Of a stretch of DNA of 64,000 nt, positions 1-10,800 are shown in pieces. The stretch is from contig OZ059897.1 in the NCBI GenBank assembly GCA_964057225.1, forward strand, positions 18,166,001 to 18,230,000, given 5' to 3'. The position numbers and the translations under genes were made by a program. The stretch's first letter is position 1. The number at the start of each line of letters is the position of its first letter. The notes under the pieces were generated by a model. The model was not told where the DNA came from and did no database searches. It saw only the letters and a list, made by a program, of their open reading frames with translations. The stretch is from Auanema rhodensis. Its lineage: Eukaryota; Nematoda; Chromadorea; Rhabditida; Rhabditidae.

Positions 1-25
1 CTTCCAAAAACATTTTGACAAAAAC

Positions 26-37
26 TTTTTCGAAAAA
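26..37. other. 12-bp perfect palindrome tttttcgaaaaa, once per monomer
   Basis: The 12 bases are self-complementary around a central CG. In the majority monomers the flanks also pair (aaa on the left, ttt on the right, with a one-base offset). Variants at offset 25 (C, T or G) sit just outside it. One variant class (M45, M58 and M66, near 15471, 20034 and 22842) reads tttgcg and breaks the palindrome. It lies in the most A/T-tract-rich part of the monomer, where a nucleosome edge or a minor-groove (AT-hook) contact would be plausible. No function can be read from the sequence. Confidence 0.8.
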
Positions 38-148
38 TTTCAAAATAATTTAGCAAAAAGTAGATGTTTTTAGATTCCATTTTTCAAGGCAAAGACGATG
101 GACAATGTTATTCAACGAAAAAATTAATTCTTCAGGGTGAAAATCGAG

Positions 149-170
149 GATATAAGTGTGAACTTATATC
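149..170. other. Perfect 9-bp inverted repeat with GTGA loop, once per monomer
   Basis: Arms gatataagt (149-157) and acttatatc (162-170) are exact reverse complements around the 4-base loop gtga. In RNA this would be a 9-bp stem capped by a GNRA-type tetraloop. The common G/A polymorphism at offset 148 (cgagga or cgaaga) lies just outside the stem. A few monomers damage it: aacatatatc in M19 and M33, gaacctata in M149, M151 and M182, and tatatgtgtg in M66. M98 and M107 change only the loop (gtatgaac). The hairpin sits entirely inside the 63-bp segment duplicated in M101 and M110, so those monomers carry it twice. Its role is unknown. Confidence 0.85.
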
Positions 171-180
171 AGTTGATATC

Positions 181-247
181 TCGGTGCATTTTTAAGCTAG
201 CGCAAATCTGATAACACAGATCGACGCAGCTTAAAAATCCGCATCGA
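181..247. other. Long imperfect hairpin (about 67 bp), once per monomer
   Basis: An exact 11-bp inverted repeat, atttttaagct (188-198) and agcttaaaaat (228-238), is the core. Outside it tcggtgc (181-187) can pair with gcatcga (241-247) past a CC bulge, with one G-T wobble. In monomers reading gcaccga (M6, M8, M13, M14, M41, M51) the outer arm is fully complementary. Inside it gcg (200-202) pairs with cgc (225-227), and atctg (206-210) pairs with cagat (217-221) around a 6-base loop. The ctgggtgc variants weaken the outer arm without a compensating change. The core 188-238 changes in very few monomers: M4 and M5 (agctcaaa), M15 (ctaataac), M22 (tttgaagc), M50 and M51 (agctaaaa) and M138 (gcaactt). 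It could form a cruciform in DNA or a hairpin in a transcript; neither is shown. Confidence 0.85.
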
Positions 248-321
248 ATGCACTATACTACATTGAGAAACGCTTAATACAAAAATTAGTTATGATCGTT
301 TGAAAAATGATGCATTAGTGT

Positions 322-349
322 ATGTTGAGTTTCCATGTACACTCAACAT
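322..349. other. Perfect 9-bp inverted repeat with 10-nt loop, once per monomer
   Basis: Arms atgttgagt (322-330) and actcaacat (341-349) are exact reverse complements around ttccatgtac. The left arm and loop look invariant in every monomer I read. Changes occur only in the right arm: actcaatat (for example M6, M8, M13, M41, M45, M59, M66), acttaacat (M18, M27, M32-M34) and acaatcaac (M139, M148, M150, M181). The first of these would still pair as a G-U wobble in RNA. It ends two bases before the next monomer begins in the register used here. Confidence 0.85.
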
Positions 350-1053
350 TGCTTCCAAAAACATTTTGACAAAAACTTTTTCGAAAAATTTCAAAATAAT
401 TTAGCAAAAAGTAGATGTTTTTAGATTCCATTTTTCAAGGCAAAGACGATGGACAATGTTATTCAACGAAAAAATTAATTCTTCAGGGTGAAAATCGAGG
501 ATATAAGTGTGAACTTATATCAGTTGATATCTCGGTGCATTTTTAAGCTAGCGCAAATCTGATAACACAGATCGACGCAGCTTAAAAATCCGCATCGAAT
601 GCTTTATACTACATTGAGAAACGCTTAATACAAAAATTAGTTATGATCGTTTGAAAAATGATGCATTAGTGTATGTTGAGTTTCCATGTACACTCAACAT
701 TGCTTCCAAAAACATTTTGACAAATACTTTTTCGAAAAATTTCAAAATAATTTAGCAAAAAGTAGATGTTTTTAGATTCCATTTTTCAAGGCAAAGACGA
801 TGGACAATGTTATTCAACGAAAAAATTAATTCTTCAGGGTGAAAATCGAGGATATAAGTGTGAACTTATATCAGTTGATATCTCGGTGCATTTTTAAGCT
901 AGCGCAAATCTGATAACACAGATCGACGCAGCTTAAAAATCCGCATCGAATGCTTTATACTACATTGAGAAACGCTTAATACAAAAATTAGTTATGATCG
1001 TTTGAAAAATGATGCATTAGTGTATGTTGAGTTTCCATGTACACTCAACATTG

Positions 1054-1403
1054 CTTCCAAAAACATTTTGACAAAAACTTTTTCGAAAAATTTCAAAATA
1101 ATTTAGCAAAAAGTAGATGTTTTTAGATTCCATTTTTCAAGGCAAAGACGATGGACAATGTTATTCAACGAAAATATTAATTCTTCAGGGTGAAAATCGA
1201 GGATATAAGTGTGAACTTATATCAGTTGATATCTCGGTGCATTTTTAAGCTAGCGCAAATCTGATAACACAGATCGACGCAGCTCAAAAATCCGTACGAA
1301 TGCACTATACTATATTGAGAAACGCTTAATACAAAAATTAGTTATGATCGTTTGAAAAATGATGCATTAGTGTATGTTGAGTTTCCATGTACACTCAACA
1401 TTG
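1054..1403. repeat. 350-bp monomer M4
   Basis: M4 is one base short because tccgtacgaa (1291-1300) replaces tccgcatcgaa. It also has agctcaaaaa, which puts one mismatch into the long hairpin, and tactatattgag. It has aaaatatt in place of the usual aaaaaatt. The first three changes are shared with M5 next door. Confidence 0.95.
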
Positions 1404-1753
1404 CTTCCAAAAACATTTTGACAAAAATTTTTTCGAAAAATTTCAAAATAATTTAGCAAAAAGTAGATGTTTTTAGATTTCTTTTTTCAAGGCAAAGACG
1501 ATGGACAATGTTATTCAACGAAAAAATCAATTCTTCAGGGTGAAAATCGAGGATATAAGTGTGAACTTATATCAGTTGATATCTGGGTGCATTTTTAAGC
1601 TAGCGCAAATCTGATAACACAGATCGACGCAGCTCAAAAATCCGTACGAATGCACTATACTATATTGAGAAACGCTTAATACAAAAATTAGTTATGATCG
1701 TTTGAAAAATGATGCATTAGTGTATGTTGAGTTTCCATGTACACTCAACATTG
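1404..1753. repeat. 350-bp monomer M5
   Basis: M5 carries the same 1-bp deletion (1641-1650), agctcaaaaa and tactatattgag as M4, but its first half is of a different haplotype (agatttctttttt, aatcaattc, ctgggtgc). It is therefore a mosaic: the 3' third matches M4 and the 5' part matches M7, M9 and M15. This is what a crossover or conversion tract inside a monomer would leave. Confidence 0.95.
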
Positions 1754-3157
1754 CTTCCAAAAACATTTTGACAAAAATTTTTTCGAAAAATTTCAAAATA
1801 ATTTAGCAAAAAGTAGATGTTTTTAGATTTCATTTTTCAAGGCAAAGACGATGGACAATGTTATTCAACGAAAAAATTAATTCTTCAGGGTGAAAATCGA
1901 GGATATAAGTGTGAACTTATATCAGTTGATATCTCGGTGCATTTTTAAGCTAGCGCAAATCTGATAACACAGATCGACGCAGCTTAAAAATCCGCACCGA
2001 ATGCACTATACTACATTGAGAAACGCTTAATACAAAAATTAGTTATGATCGTTTGAAAAATGATGCATTAGTGTATGTTGAGTTTCCATGTACACTCAAT
2101 ATTGCTTCCAAAAACATTTTGACAAAAATGTTTTCGAAAAATTTCAAAATAATTTAGCAAAAAGTAGATGTTTTTAGATTTCTTTTTTCAAGGCAAAGAC
2201 GATGGACAATGTTATTCAACGAAAAAATCAATTCTTCAGGGTGAAAATCGAGGATATAAGTGTGAACTTATATCAGTTGATATCTGGGTGCATTTTTAAG
2301 CTAGCGCAAATCTGATAACACAGATCGACGCAGCTTAAAAATCCGCATCGAATGCACTATACTACATTGAGAAACGCTTAATACATAAATTAGTTATGAT
2401 CGTTTGAAAAATGATGCATTAGTGTATGTTGAGTTTCCATGTACACTCAACATTGCTTCCAAAAACATTTTGACAAAAATTTTTTCGAAAAATTTCAAAA
2501 TAATTTAGCAAAAAGTAGATGTTTTTAGATTTCATTTTTCAAGGCAAAGACGATGGACAATGTTATTCAACGAAAAAATTAATTCTTCAGGGTGAAAATC
2601 GAGGATATAAGTGTGAACTTATATCAGTTGATATCTCGGTGCATTTTTAAGCTAGCGCAAATCTGATAACACAGATCGACGCAGCTTAAAAATCCGCACC
2701 GAATGCACTATACTACATTGAGAAACGCTTAATACAAAAATTAGTTATGATCGTTTGAAAAATGATGCATTAGTGTATGTTGAGTTTCCATGTACACTCA
2801 ATATTGCTTCCAAAAACATTTTGACAAAAATGTTTTCGAAAAATTTCAAAATAATTTAGCAAAAAGTAGATGTTTTTAGATTTCTTTTTTCAAGGCAAAG
2901 ACGATGGACAATGTTATTCAACGAAAAAATCAATTCTTCAGGGTGAAAATCGAGGATATAAGTGTGAACTTATATCAGTTGATATCTGGGTGCATTTTTA
3001 AGCTAGCGCAAATCTGATAACACAGATCGACGCAGCTTAAAAATCCGCATCGAATGCACTATACTACATTGAGAAACGCTTAATACATAAATTAGTTATG
3101 ATCGTTTGAAAAATGATGCATTAGTGTATGTTGAGTTTCCATGTACACTCAACATTG
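1754..3157. repeat. 702-bp dimer HOR, two copies (M6-M7, M8-M9)
   Basis: M6 and M8 share agatttcattt, ccgcaccg and actcaatat. M7 and M9 share aaaatgttttcg, agatttctttttt, aatcaattc, ctgggtgc and acataaatt. Each pair appears identical on reading, so the local repeat unit is two monomers. Confidence 0.9.
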
Positions 3158-6100
3158 CTTCCAAAAACATTTTGACAAAAACTTTTTCGAAAAATTTCAA
3201 AATAATTTAGCAAAAAGTAGATGTTTTTAGATTCCATTTTTCAAGGCAAAGACGATGGACAATGTTATTCAACGAAAAAATTAATTCTTCAGGGTGAAAA
3301 TCGAGGATATAAGTGTGAACTTATATCAGTTGATATCTCGGTGCATTTTTAAGCTAGCGCAAATCTGATAACACAGATCGACGCAGCTTAAAAATCCGCA
3401 TCGAATGCACTATACTACATTGAGAAACGCTTAATACAAAAATTAGTTATAATCGTTTGAAAAATGATGCATTAGTGTATGTTGAGTTTCCATGTACACT
3501 CAACATTGCTTCCAAAAACATTTTGACAAAAATTTTTTCGAAAAATTTCAAAATAATTTAGCAAAAAGTAGATGTTTTTAAATTCCATTTTTCAAGGCAA
3601 AGACGATGGACAATGTTATTCAACGAAAAAATTAATTCTTCAGGGTGAAAATCGAGGATATAAGTGTGAACTTATATCAGTTGATATCTCGGTGCATTTT
3701 TAAGCTAGCGCAAATCTGATAACACAGATCGACGCAGCTTAAAAATCCGCATCGAATGCACTATACTACATTGAGAAACGCTTAATACAAAAATTAGTTA
3801 TAATCGTTTGAAAAATGATGCATTAGTGTATGTTGAGTTTCCATGTACACTCAACATTGCTTCCAAAAACATTTTGACAAAAATTTTTTCGAAAAATTTC
3901 GAAATAATTTAGCAAAAAGTAGATGTTTTTAGATTCCATTTTTCAAGGCAAAGACGATGGACAATGTTATTCAACGAAAATATTAATTCTTCAGGGTGAA
4001 AATCGAGGATATAAGTGTGAACTTATATCAGTTGATATCTCGGTGCATTTTTAAGCTAGCGCAAATCTGATAACACAGATCGACGCAGCTTAAAAATCCG
4101 CATCGAATGCACTATACTACATCGAGAAACGCTCAATACAAAAATTAGTTATAATCGTTTGAAAAATGATGCATTAGTGTATGTTGAGTTTCCATGTACA
4201 CTCAACATTGCTTCCAAAAACATTTTGACAAAAATTTTTTCGAAAAATTTCAAAATAATTTAGCAAAAAGTAGATGTTTTTAGATTTCATTTTTCAAGGC
4301 AAAGACGATGGACAATGTTATTCAACGAAAAAATTAATTCTTCAGGGTGAAAATCGAGGATATAAGTGTGAACTTATATCAGTTGATATCTCGGTGCATT
4401 TTTAAGCTAGCGCAAATCTGATAACACAGATCGACGCAGCTTAAAAATCCGCACCGAATGCACTATACTACATTGAGAAACGCTTAATACAAAAATTAGT
4501 TATGATCGTTTGAAAAATGATGCATTAGTGTATGTTGAGTTTCCATGTACACTCAATATTGCTTCCAAAAACATTTTGACAAAAATGTTTTCGAAAAATT
4601 TCAAAATAATTTAGCAAAAAGTAGATGTTTTTAGATTTCATTTTTCAAGGCAAAGACGATGGACAATGTTATTCAACGAAAAAATTAATTCTTCAGGGTG
4701 AAAATCGAGGATATAAGTGTGAACTTATATCAGTTGATATCTCGGTGCATTTTTAAGCTAGCGCAAATCTGATAACACAGATCGACGCAGCTTAAAAATC
4801 CGCACCGAATGCACTATACTACATTGAGAAACGCTTAATACAAAAATTAGTTATGATCGTTTGAAAAATGATGCATTAGTGTATGTTGAGTTTCCATGTA
4901 CACTCAATATTGCTTCCAAAAACATTTTGACAAAAATGTTTTCGAAAAATTTCAAAATAATTTAGCAAAAAGTAGATGTTTTTAGATTTCTTTTTTCAAG
5001 GCAAAGACGATGGACAATGTTATTCAACGAAAAAATCAATTCTTCAGGGTGAAAATCGAGGATATAAGTGTGAACTTATATCAGTTGATATCTGGGTGCA
5101 TTTTTAAGCTAGCGCAAATCTAATAACACAGATCGACGCAGCTTAAAAATCCGCATCGAATGCACTATACTACATTGAGAAACGCTTAATACATAAATTA
5201 GTTATGATCGTTTGAAAAATGATGCATTAGTGTATGTTGAGTTTCCATGTACACTCAACATTGCTTCCAAAAACATTTTGACAAAAATTTTTTCGAAAAA
5301 TTTCGAAATAATTTAGCAAAAAGTAGATGTTTTTAGATTCCATTTTTCAAGGCAAAGACGATGGACAATGTTATTCAACGAAAAAATTAATTCTTCAGGG
5401 TGAAAATCGAGGATATAAGTGTGAACTTATATCAGTTGATATCTCGGTGCATTTTTAAGCTAGCGCAAATCTGATAACACAGATCGACGCAGCTTAAAAA
5501 TCCGCATCGAATGCACTATACTACATTGAGAAACGCTTAATACAAAAATTAGTTATGATCGTTTGAAAAATGATGCATTAGTGTATGTTGAGTTTCCATG
5601 TACACTCAACATTGCTTCCAAAAACATTTTGACAAAAACTTTTTCGAAAAATTTCAAAATAATTTAGCAAAAAGTAGATGTTTTTAGATTCCATTTTTCA
5701 AGGCAAAGACGATGGACAATGTTATTCAACGAAAAAATTAATTCTTCAGGGTGAAAATCGAGGATATAAGTGTGAACTTATATCAGTTGATATCTCGGTG
5801 CATTTTTAAGCTAGCGCAAATCTGATAACACAGATCGACGCAGCTTAAAAATCCGCATCGAATGCACTATACTACATTGAGAAACGCTTAATACAAAAAT
5901 TAGTTATAATCGTTTGAAAAATGATGCATTAGTGTATGTTGAGTTTCCATGTACACTCAACATTGCTTCCAAAAACATTTTGACAAAAATTTTTTCGAAA
6001 AATTTCAAAATAATTTAGCAAAAAGTAGATGTTTTTAGATTCCATTTTTCAAGGCAAAGACGATGGACAATGTTATTCAACGAAAAAATTAATTCTTCAG

Positions 6101-7879
6101 GGTGAAAATCGAGGATATAAGTGTGAACTTATATCAGTTGATATCTCGGTGCATTTTTAAGCTAGCGCAAATCTGATAACACAGATCGACGCAGCTTAAA
6201 AATCCGCATCGAATGCACTATACTACATTGAGAAACGCTTAATACAAAAATTAGTTATAATCGTTTGAAAAATGATGCATTAGTGTATGTTGAGTTTCCA
6301 TGTACACTTAACATTGCTTCCAAAAACATTTTGACAAAAATTTTTTCGAAAAATTTCAAAATAGTTTACCAAAAAGTAGATGTTTTTAGATTCCATTTTT
6401 CAAGGCAAAGACGATAGACAATGTTATTCAACGAAAAAATTAATTCTTCAGGGTGAAAATCGAGGATATAAGTGTGAACATATATCAGTTGATATCTCGG
6501 TGCATTTTTAAGCTAGCGCAAATCTGATAACACAGATCGACGCAGCTTAAAAATCCGCATCGAATGCACTATACTACATTGAAAAACGCTTAATACAAAA
6601 ATTAGTTATAATCGTTTGAAAAATGATGCATTAGTGTATGTTGAGTTTCCATGTACACTCAACATTGCTTCCAAAAACATTTTGACAAAAATTTTTTCGA
6701 AAAATTTCGAAATAATTTAGCAAAAAGTAGATGTTTTTAGATTCCATTTTTCAAGGCAAAGACGATGGACAATGTTATTCAACGAAAATATTAATTCTTC
6801 AGGGTGAAAATCGAGGATATAAGTGTGAACTTATATCAGTTGATATCTCGGTGCATTTTTAAGCTAGCGCAAATCTGATAACACAGATCGACGCAGCTTA
6901 AAAATCCGCATCGAATGCACTATACTACATCGAGAAACGCTTAATACAAAAATTAGTTATAATCGTTTGAAAAATGATGCATTAGTGTATGTTGAGTTTC
7001 CATGTACACTCAACATTGCTTCCAAAAACATTTTGACAAAAATTTTTTCGAAAAATTTCAAAATAATTTAGCAAAAAGTAGATGTTTTTAGATTTCATTT
7101 TTCAAGGCAAAGACGATGGACAATGTTATTCAACGAAAAAATTAATTCTTCAGGGTGAAAATCGAGGATATAAGTGTGAACTTATATCAGTTGATATCTC
7201 GGTGCATTTTTAAGCTAGCGCAAATCTGATAACACAGATCGACGCAGCTTAAAAATCCGCATCGAATGCACTATACTACATTGAGAAACGCTTAATACAA
7301 AAATTAGTTATAATCGTTTGAAAAATGATGCATTAGTGTATGTTGAGTTTCCATGTACACTCAACATTGCTTCCAAAAACATTTTGACAAAAATTTTTTC
7401 GAAAAATTTCAAAATAATTTAGCAAAAAGTAGATGTTTTTAGATTCCATTTTTCAAGGCAAAGACGATGGACAATGTTATTCAACGAAAAAATTAATTCT
7501 TCAGGGTGAAAATCGAGGATATAAGTGTGAACTTATATCAGTTGATATCTCGGTGCATTTTGAAGCTAGCGCAAATCTGATAACACAGATCGACGCAGCT
7601 TAAAAATCCGCATCGAATGCTTTATACTACATTGAGAAACGCTTAATACAAAAATTAGTTATGATCGTTTGAAAAATGATGCATTAGTGTATGTTGAGTT
7701 TCCATGTACACTCAACATTGCTTCCAAAAACATTTTGACAAAAACTTTTTCGAAAAATTTCAAAATAATTTAGCAAAAAGTAGATGTTTTTAGATTCCAT
7801 TTTTCAAGGCAAAGACGATGGACAATGTTATTCAACGAAAATATTAATTCTTCAGGGTGAAAATCGAGGATATAAGTGT
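3158..7879. repeat. Heterogeneous array segment M10-M23
   Basis: The monomers mix several haplotypes with no simple period: M12 and M20 carry tttcgaaat, aaaatatt and catcgagaaa; M13-M15 carry the ccgcaccg and ctgggtgc types; M19 is the first with atagtttacc and gatagac; M22 has a unique tttgaagc near 7560; and M15 has ctaataac near 5120. The run M16-M19 resembles M25-M28 and M30-M33. Only satellite sequence is present. Confidence 0.9.
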
Positions 7880-10800
7880 GAACTTATATCAGTTGATATC
7901 TCGATGCATTTTTAAGCTAGCGCAAATCTGATAACACAGATCGACGCAGCTTAAAAATCCGCATCGAATGCACTATACTACATCGAGAAACGCTCAATAC
8001 AAAAATTAGTTATAATCGTTTGAAAAATGATGCATTAGTGTATGTTGAGTTTCCATGTACACTCAACATTGCTTCCAAAAACATTTTGACAAAAATTTTT
8101 TCGAAAAATTTCAAAATAATTTAGCAAAAAGTAGATGTTTTTAGATTTCTTTTTTCAAGGCAAAGACGATGGACAATGTTATTCAACGAAAAAATCAATT
8201 CTTCAGGGTGAAAATCGAGGATATAAGTGTGAACTTATATCAGTTGATATCTGGGTGCATTTTTAAGCTAGCGCAAATCTGATAACACAGATCGACGCAG
8301 CTTAAAAATCCGCATCGAATGCACTATACTACATTGAGAAACGCTTAATACATAAATTAGTTATGATCGTTTGAAAAATGATGCATTAGTGTATGTTGAG
8401 TTTCCATGTACACTCAACATTGCTTCCAAAAACATTTTGACAAAAATTTTTTCGAAAAATTTCGAAATAATTTAGCAAAAAGTAGATGTTTTTAGATTCC
8501 ATTTTTCAAGGCAAAGACGATGGACAATGTTATTCAACGAAAAAATTAATTCTTCAATGTGAAAATCGAGGATATAAGTGTGAACTTATATCAGTTGATA
8601 TCTCGGTGCATTTTTAAGCTAGCGCAAATCTGATAACACAGATCGACGCAGCTTAAAAATCCGCATCGAATGCACTATACTACATTGAGAAACGCTTAAT
8701 ACAAAAATTAGTTATGATCGTTTGAAAAATGATGCATTAGTGTATGTTGAGTTTCCATGTACACTCAACATTGCTTCCAAAAACATTTTGACAAAAACTT
8801 TTTCGAAAAATTTCAAAATAATTTAGCAAAAAGTAGATGTTTTTAGATTCCATTTTTCAAGGCAAAGACGATGGACAATGTTATTCAACGAAAAAATTAA
8901 TTCTTCAGGGTGAAAATCGAGGATATAAGTGTGAACTTATATCAGTTGATATCTCGGTGCATTTTTAAGCTAGCGCAAATCTGATAACACAGATCGACGC
9001 AGCTTAAAAATCCGCATCGAATGCACTATACTACATTGAGAAACGCTTAATACAAAAATTAGTTATAATCGTTTGAAAAATGATGCATTAGTGTATGTTG
9101 AGTTTCCATGTACACTCAACATTGCTTCCAAAAACATTTTGACAAAAATTTTTTCGAAAAATTTCAAAATAATTTAGCAAAAAGTAGATGTTTTTAGATT
9201 CCATTTTTCAAGGCAAAGACGATGGACAATGTTATTCAACGAAAAAATTAATTCTTCAGGGTGAAAATCGAGGATATAAGTGTGAACTTATATCAGTTGA
9301 TATCTCGGTGCATTTTTAAGCTAGCGCAAATCTGATAACACAGATCGACGCAGCTTAAAAATCCGCATCGAATGCACTATACTACATTGAGAAACGCTTA
9401 ATACAAAAATTAGTTATAATCGTTTGAAAAATGATGCATTAGTGTATGTTGAGTTTCCATGTACACTTAACATTGCTTCCAAAAACATTTTGACAAAAAT
9501 TTTTTCGAAAAATTTCAAAATAGTTTACCAAAAAGTAGATGTTTTTAGATTCCATTTTTCAAGGCAAAGACGATAGACAATGTTATTCAACGAAAAAATT
9601 AATTCTTCAGGGTGAAAATCGAGGATATAAGTGTGAACTTATATCAGTTGATATCTCGATGCATTTTTAAGCTAGCGCAAATCTGATAACACAGATCGAC
9701 GCAGCTTAAAAATCCGCATCGAATGCACTATACTACATCGAGAAACGCTCAATACAAAAATTAGTTATAATCGTTTGAAAAATGATGCATTAGTGTATGT
9801 TGAGTTTCCATGTACACTCAACATTGCTTCCAAAAACATTTTGACAAAAATTTTTTCGAAAAATTTCAAAATAATTTAGCAAAAAGTAGATGTTTTTAGA
9901 TTTCTTTTTTCAAGGCAAAGACGATGGACAATGTTATTCAACGAAAAAATCAATTCTTCAGGGTGAAAATCGAGGATATAAGTGTGAACTTATATCAGTT
10001 GATATCTGGGTGCATTTTTAAGCTAGCGCAAATCTGATAACACAGATCGACGCAGCTTAAAAATCCGCATCGAATGCACTATACTACATTGAGAAACGCT
10101 TAATACATAAATTAGTTATGATCGTTTGAAAAATGATGCATTAGTGTATGTTGAGTTTCCATGTACACTCAACATTGCTTCCAAAAACATTTTGACAAAA
10201 ATTTTTTCGAAAAATTTCGAAATAATTTAGCAAAAAGTAGATGTTTTTAGATTCCATTTTTCAAGGCAAAGACGATGGACAATGTTATTCAACGAAAAAA
10301 TTAATTCTTCAATGTGAAAATCGAGGATATAAGTGTGAACTTATATCAGTTGATATCTCGGTGCATTTTTAAGCTAGCGCAAATCTGATAACACAGATCG
10401 ACGCAGCTTAAAAATCCGCATCGAATGCACTATACTACATTGAGAAACGCTTAATACAAAAATTAGTTATGATCGTTTGAAAAATGATGCATTAGTGTAT
10501 GTTGAGTTTCCATGTACACTCAACATTGCTTCCAAAAACATTTTGACAAAAACTTTTTCGAAAAATTTCAAAATAATTTAGCAAAAAGTAGATGTTTTTA
10601 GATTCCATTTTTCAAGGCAAAGACGATGGACAATGTTATTCAACGAAAAAATTAATTCTTCAGGGTGAAAATCGAGGATATAAGTGTGAACTTATATCAG
10701 TTGATATCTCGGTGCATTTTTAAGCTAGCGCAAATCTGATAACACAGATCGACGCAGCTTAAAAATCCGCATCGAATGCACTATACTACATTGAGAAACG

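Larger units (their letters stand above)
1..351. repeat. Reference monomer M1 (351 bp)
   Basis: M1 is used here for offsets 1-351. Offsets 1-60 are rich in A and T tracts and contain the TTCGAA palindrome. Offsets 64-195 carry a chance 43-codon open frame. Offsets 111-173 are the segment duplicated in M101 and M110. Offsets 149-170, 181-247 and 322-349 are inverted repeats. Most substitutions that separate monomers fall at offsets 25, 45, 76-78, 99, 125-128, 133, 148, 183, 241-245, 252-253, 264-279, 283 and 294. M1 has C at offset 25, where most later monomers have T. I counted 53 C, 57 G and 12 CpG. There is one EcoRV site (offset 175) and one NheI site (offset 196), so either enzyme should cut the array to a 351-bp ladder. 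Confidence 0.95.
1..1053. repeat. Array segment M1-M3, aaaactttttcg type
   Basis: Three monomers carry C at offset 25. M2 and M3 share gctttatac in place of gcactatac, and M3 has an extra change (aaatac). Otherwise they match the reference monomer. No gene or other element is present. Confidence 0.9.

Noticed and set aside
26-40. CENP-B box
   Set aside because: ttcg at offset 29 and the reverse-strand cgaa near 245 were tested against nTTCGnnnnAnnCGGGn; the CGGG part is missing at the required spacing on both strands.
151-157. TATA-box-like tataagt as a promoter
   Set aside because: It is simply the left arm of the 9-bp hairpin in an AT-rich repeat; no initiator, coding region or transcript evidence supports a promoter.
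206-216. Hammerhead ribozyme core
   Set aside because: ctgataa resembles CUGANGA but has A where the essential G is needed. No matching GAAA and cleavage triplet are placed around a three-way junction on either strand.
181-247. tRNA-like fold in the long hairpin region
   Set aside because: The B-box match and the small inner stem with a 6-base loop recall a tRNA, but there is no acceptor stem, no cloverleaf of the right arm lengths, and the A-box is poor and too close.
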